Under the pieces are notes generated by a model, which had not been told where the DNA came from, ran no database searches, and saw only the letters and a list, made by a program, of their open reading frames with translations. Below, in pieces: positions 4,710 to 7,847 of a DNA stretch of 7,847 nt (its first letter is position 1; each line of letters begins with the position of its first letter). The stretch is from Methanobacterium sp. (lineage in GTDB: Archaea > Methanobacteriota > Methanobacteria > Methanobacteriales > Methanobacteriaceae): contig PLTK01000207.1 in the NCBI GenBank assembly GCA_003164415.1, positions 1 through 7,847 on the forward strand, given 5' to 3'. The translations under genes were made by a program, and so were the position numbers.

Positions 4710-5273
4710 TCAAGGTTTTTTCATGGTTTTTCCTTCTTTATATGCTGAACCAATTATATTCCCCAATTCCCAGTATGTTGCATTTGCAGATGTGAATAAT
4801 AATGGGTTTATCTTCTTAAAATCTAATTTTCCATTAGTTATGCATTCCTCGTTTACATATGTTTCAATGACTTCACCGATGAAAATGTCACGACCTGGGA
4901 GATCAACTGTTTTGGAGAGTTTACAAAGCATATTTATAGGACATTCTTCTATTAATGGTGCTTTGTCTACTTTACCATAAAATGTTTTAAAAACTTCTGA
5001 TTTATCAGTATTATGGCCTGAAACAATTCCAACATAGTCAGTTTCCTTCATTTGATCTACTGAAGGTATGTTAACGCCGAAATATCTATTTTCTTTGATC
5101 CCTATATTTGTATAATGTGGCTCAACCGAACCAATATAAACATATGTAGTAGGTCGGGGTGCTAAAAGTCCAAAACATCCATAAGTGGCAAAATTAACTT
5201 TTCCTTCAATAATTGAACTTGCAATACAAATGGGAACTGGAAATGGTACAACTTTGGTTTTAACTTTTGACAT
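4710..5273 (-). CDS. Flavin-reductase-like FMN-binding protein
   Basis: This 187-residue protein belongs to the flavin reductase / flavoredoxin-like split-barrel family (PF01613), cytoplasmic proteins that bind FMN and in anaerobes serve as electron-transfer flavoproteins or reduce flavin. Family signatures in order are P-x-P at 12-14, GKVNFATYGCFG (24-35, the FMN phosphate and isoalloxazine region), the HYTNIGIKENRYFGVNIPS block (53-71, usually HTxxxIxxxxxFxVNIP), ETDYVGIVSGHNTDKSEVF (77-95), APLIEECPINMLCKL (105-119) and DIFIGEV (129-135). The length is typical and the domain is complete. The ATG at 5273 has GAGAGGT five bases upstream. A TATA box AATATAAATAT (5327-5317, minus strand) predicts a leader of about 25 bases. 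The gene stands alone, divergent from the PKD surface protein, and ends with an oligo-T terminator. The electron donor (NAD(P)H, F420 or ferredoxin) cannot be told from the sequence. Confidence 0.88.
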   Translation of the reverse strand: MSKVKTKVVPFPVPICIASSIIEGKVNFATYGCFGLLAPRPTTYVYIGSVEPHYTNIGIKENRYFGVNIPSVDQMKETDYVGIVSGHNTDKSEVFKTFYGKVDKAPLIEECPINMLCKLSKTVDLPGRDIFIGEVIETYVNEECITNGKLDFKKINPLLFTSANATYWELGNIIGSAYKEGKTMKKP

Positions 5274-5316
5274 GATTTACCTCTCAAATATTGTTATCTG
5301 TGCTTTTACATAGTAA

Positions 5317-5327
5317 ATATTTATATT
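5317..5327 (-). promoter_or_regulatory. TATA box of the flavin-reductase gene
   Basis: AATATAAATAT on the minus strand lies about 45-55 bases before the ATG at 5273, a fitting place for a TATA box with a short leader. Confidence 0.5.
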
Positions 5328-5411
5328 ATTTATATTTGTAATCCACTTTCTAATTATTATGTTATATAGTAAGAAATCGATACGTATATATTTACAGTTG
5401 GTATATCAAGG

Positions 5412-5430
5412 TTATAAATCATTTATAATT
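5412..5430 (+). promoter_or_regulatory. TATA box(es) of the PKD surface-protein gene
   Basis: TTATAAAT (5412-5419) and TTTATAATT (5422-5430) are two overlapping candidates. Either would place the transcript start between about 5440 and 5455, just before the strong GGGGAGGT ribosome binding site (5458-5465) of the ATG at 5470. Confidence 0.5.
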
Positions 5431-5469
5431 TTTACGATGTGATTTAAAAAAATTATTGGGGAGGTTTAA

Positions 5470-7010
5470 ATGTTATTTAGGAATAAGAAAATATTTATTC
5501 TGCTCACAGTTTTTGCCATAATTTTTTGTGTTTCGGCATTAGGGTCAGTTAGCGCTGCAAGTCCACCATATGCAAATTTTAATAGCAATGTAACATCTGG
5601 TTCAGGACCTTTAAGTGTTCAATTCAATGAAACAACCGTTGGTAATGTTTCAACATGGACATGGAATTTTGGAGATAATAAAACATCGACTCTAAAAAAT
5701 CCTACTCATACCTACCTAAGGGGAGGAGAATATAATGTAACCCTTAGTGTATCCAACGAGGCGGGAATAGATTCAACAACTAAATTCAATTACATAACAG
5801 TAATGAAAATCGATTTATAAATCCCGGATTTGAAATTGGAAATTTAACCGGATGGAATGCTGGATCAACAACAGATATAAGCACAGTTTCTCATAACGGG
5901 ACAAATGCGACGTATTTTGAAAGTAATGGTAATTCAAGTTCGGATTATATTGAACAAAGTGTTGATCTATCCAACATAGGCAGCATCTCCTTCTGGGGCA
6001 TGGAAAAAGAAGATGTAAACCCTGGAGATATTGGACAATTTTCGGTTTATATTGACAGCAACCTGATTCAAGAAACTTTAGCAAATAGTACGGAATATAA
6101 TGAATATATAATTCCAACAATGAATTATAGCGGTGTCCACAATATAACAGTAAGTTGGAATGGTGGAAACAGTGCTTATGTGGATGATTTCTTCACAACC
6201 CTAAAGTATCCGGCACCAATATCTAACTTCACGTTAGCAATCGATCCAACAATACCAAATAAAGTACAGTTCAACTTTCTCTCCAAAGGTTATATTGATA
6301 CGTTGAAATGGAACTTTGGAGATGGCTCAACATCGACATCAACAAATCCACTACATTATTACAGTAAAAATGGAACATATACCATAGAACTGACAACAAC
6401 CGGGCCAGGAGGCAGTACAACTTTAAACAAAACCATTACATTAACACACGTAGACACCACAAAACCAACCGCAACTGCAAGTGTGGGCAGCGGAATATAC
6501 AACACCACCCAAGTTGTTAAACTATCTATAAGCGAACCCGGAACAATATATTACACAACCGATGGAAAAACACCAACAACCACAAGTCAAAAATATACAG
6601 GACCAATTAAGATTGCTAAAACCACCACTTTAAAATTCAGAGCTGTTGATAGAGCAAATAATTATTCTCCAGTATACACAAAAACCTATACAATTGATAA
6701 AGTTGCACCCGAAATTATTTCAACCACACCAAAAGATTATGCAACAGGATACTCCAAAACAACGGCTGTTTCATTTAAATTCAGTGAAAACATTAAAACA
6801 GGCATAAATTGGACAAAGATCTCTGTGGAAAACTTAAACACAGGAAAACTAGTATCAATTACCGCTAAAACAATAAGAAACAATATATTATACATCCAAA
6901 CTGTTAATAGATTATCTGGTGATTGGTACCAAGTATACATTCTCGCAGGTGCAATTAAAGACTATGCTGGAAATAAAGGACAAAATGCATACTTCTACTT
7001 CAGAACATAA
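5470..7010 (+). pseudogene. Secreted PKD-repeat surface protein, split by one frameshift
   Basis: The first frame ends at 5820; the rest continues in the next frame from about 5811 to the TAA ending at 7010. Adding one A to the four-base A run at 5806-5809 gives a continuous protein of 513 residues. Domains in order are a signal peptide (1-29, cleavage after SVSA), PKD 1 (about 32-112, motif WTWNFGD 63-69), a jelly-roll-like carbohydrate-binding or lamin-like module opening NPGFEIGNLTGW (118-129, to about 245), PKD 2 (about 248-326, LKWNFGDGS), a chitobiase/hexosaminidase C-terminal domain (about 333-409, GTIYYTTDGKTP) and a Big_5-type Ig-like domain (about 413-513, ending DYAGNKGQNAYFYF). 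Such modular proteins are exported in Methanobacterium and thought to act at the cell surface in adhesion or wall association. No C-terminal anchor is visible. The ribosome binding site GGGGAGGT is strong. Both parts read cleanly, so the break is recent or a sequence error. Confidence 0.85.
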
Positions 7011-7020
7011 TATAAAATAA

Positions 7021-7062
7021 ATAGATTTTTTTCTTTTTTCTTATTTTTTTAATTTAATAAAA
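7021..7062 (+). terminator. Oligo-T terminator of the PKD gene
   Basis: Three T-runs of six to seven bases, interrupted by single C or A residues, lie within 45 bases of the stop codon. No stem is needed for archaeal termination at such runs. Confidence 0.6.
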
Positions 7063-7331
7063 TTGGTCAAATAAAATTAATCCATTCTATTAATCATATA
7101 CAAGATATTATGAACTGAAAAGACCATCTAAATCCGAATATTTAATAGAATATTCTATTATTGCTATTCTAAGTTAGATTTATTGTAGTCAATTATTTTG
7201 GACACTCTAAACAATAACTATTATAGTATCGGATGATTTTTGGAGTTGTGCTTTTATAATATCACTTAATCATCACAAAGAATGGGATTATTAAATTAAC
7301 AGCATAATTTGGGGAAAATAATTTATTTAAC
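7063..7331. other. Intergenic region with an 18-bp perfect palindrome
   Basis: There is no convincing gene. The clearest structure is TAATAGAATATTCTATTA at 7143-7160, a perfect 18-bp palindrome. Its half-site ATTCTATTA is found once more at 7084-7092, and a partial CTATTCTA at 7164-7171. On the minus strand a short frame around 7200-7260 reads STTPKIIRYYNSYCLECPK, but it has stops on both sides and no start, so I leave it uncalled. Confidence 0.45.
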
Positions 7332-7691
7332 TTATCTTTTTATTAAAACCCCAATGATTCCACCTATAGCACCTATGATTCCACCAATAATAATCGCAAA
7401 TATGAGTACTGTAATTATTGCCATCAATCCAGCTGAAACTACATCGGCTGCATATGGTGCACCTAATCCAAATAAACTAATTATCAGTACAATTACTGCG
7501 GCAACGATACCAACTAGCATTCCATGGATAACTCCATTCATGTAGTCTCTGTCTACCGAGTAACCCACATATATACTTCCTATTAAATATCCAAATATGT
7601 CTCCCCATGACGTTAAAATTCCGAGGATCTCACCAAGTATTATGGCTATTACTAGTCCAATAATTAATGGTGTCCATTTTACTTCGACCAT
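7332..7691 (-). CDS. DUF5518-type membrane protein
   Basis: This is a 119-residue, very hydrophobic protein with four membrane helices at about 7-27, 30-47, 54-77 and 84-116. The last is long, with the repeated glycine pattern IIGGIIGAIGGIIGVLIKR. The order MVxxKWTPLIIGLVIAIILG, then WGDIFGYLIGSIYVGYSV, then DYMNGVIHGMLVG is characteristic of DUF5518, a family of unknown function that is abundant in Methanobacteriales; these genomes often carry many copies. The only charged features are the conserved Asp-rich loop VDRDYMNG (46-53) and the basic C-terminus. The ATG at 7691 has GGGGTGAT four bases upstream, a near-perfect ribosome binding site. A TATA box (7756-7747, minus) predicts a start near 7725, inside a 30-bp dyad. 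The gene stands alone and convergent with the PKD gene. The family call is from memory of its pattern. Confidence 0.8.
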   Translation of the reverse strand: MVEVKWTPLIIGLVIAIILGEILGILTSWGDIFGYLIGSIYVGYSVDRDYMNGVIHGMLVGIVAAVIVLIISLFGLGAPYAADVVSAGLMAIITVLIFAIIIGGIIGAIGGIIGVLIKR

Positions 7692-7711
7692 TTTATCACC
7701 CCATTAAGACA

Positions 7712-7741
7712 ATTAACTATATTATCTTCTAGATAGTTAAT
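7712..7741. promoter_or_regulatory. 30-bp dyad at the DUF5518 gene's transcription start
   Basis: ATTAACTAT (7712-7720) and ATAGTTAAT (7733-7741) are exact inverted 9-bp arms with a 12-base spacer, giving half-site centres 21 bp apart, two helical turns. The dyad lies between the TATA box (7747-7756) and the ribosome binding site, over the expected start. It could be a repressor operator or a 5' leader hairpin. Confidence 0.55.
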
Positions 7742-7746
7742 ATTTA

Positions 7747-7756
7747 TTTTTATATT
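7747..7756 (-). promoter_or_regulatory. TATA box of the DUF5518 gene
   Basis: AATATAAAAA on the minus strand lies about 60 bases upstream of the ATG at 7691. It would start transcription within the 30-bp dyad and give a leader of roughly 30 bases. Confidence 0.45.
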
Positions 7757-7847
7757 ATAAGGAAGATTTAGGAGAACTTTAAATAAAAAATCGTTATTAA
7801 GTATAAATCGTTTAATAATTGTACACTTTTTTTAAAATAAATTATAA

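Noticed and set aside
4649..4712. Plus-strand frame reading ELKTLDYLKKNYEKIIKITEF after the orphan ribosome binding site
   Set aside because: It needs a frameshift from the TTG start. Its Lys/Asn/Ile-rich content is what the A-runs of the minus-strand flavin-reductase terminator would give by chance.
4723..4980. Plus-strand open frame of 85 codons
   Set aside because: It is antisense to the well-supported flavin-reductase gene, with no own ribosome binding site.
5815..6120. Minus-strand open frame of 101 codons, rich in Cys, Tyr and Leu
   Set aside because: It is the opposite strand of the PKD protein's jelly-roll region; the sense strand gives a recognisable domain and this one does not.
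6737..6940. Minus-strand open frame of 67 codons
   Set aside because: It is antisense to the Big_5-type domain of the surface protein and has no family resemblance.
7309..7545. Plus-strand open frame of 78 codons, Pro/Ile/Thr-rich
   Set aside because: It is the mirror of the glycine- and isoleucine-rich DUF5518 gene on the other strand. GGx codons read backwards give the Pro-rich pattern.

Overview
The window looks like a low-GC chromosomal segment from a methanogenic archaeon of the Methanobacteriales, probably Methanobacterium-like. The main signs are an archaeal HMf-type histone (frameshifted), a DUF5518-type membrane protein, a secreted PKD / chitobiase-C / Big_5-type surface protein, GGTGAT-type ribosome binding sites, archaeal TATA boxes, and oligo-T terminators. 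There is no tRNA, rRNA, CRISPR array or intact mobile element that I can see. The assignment is from sequence recognition alone.

Layout. 1-569: AT-rich and without a convincing gene. 570-1249: two small minus-strand genes, a four-helix membrane protein and an 88-aa soluble protein, with a 10-bp-stem hairpin between them. 1250-1740: mostly non-coding. 1741-1951: an archaeal histone gene on the minus strand, with one extra base in a five-base G/C run. About 2265-2371: a CsbD-family relic on the plus strand, with a lost ATG and two compensating indels. 2451-4152: a tightly packed minus-strand cluster of an intact metallo-beta-lactamase (MBL)-fold hydrolase, a 91-aa C-terminal fragment of a second MBL protein, and a TauE/SafE-type anion exporter. 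These are joined by stop/start contacts, so they are probably cotranscribed in the order MBL, fragment, TauE. About 4270-4430: a decayed N-terminal copy of the MBL gene. It faces a divergent promoter region (4431-4622) with two 14-bp direct repeats exactly 20 bp apart. 4710-5273: a flavin-reductase-like FMN protein (minus), divergent from 5470-7010, a secreted PKD protein split by one frameshift. 7332-7691: a DUF5518-type membrane protein (minus) with a 30-bp dyad at its predicted transcription start.

How it fits together. The one possible functional unit is the MBL + TauE cluster. It recalls bacterial sulfur-detoxification operons that pair an MBL-fold enzyme with a TauE/SafE exporter, although the archaeal substrate is unknown. 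The more striking theme is decay. Histone, CsbD, the surface protein and two MBL relics are all interrupted, several at short homopolymers. Either this is a pseudogene-rich accessory island, or the sequence carries homopolymer indel errors. Checking the reads would decide between the two and would change the annotation of at least three genes.
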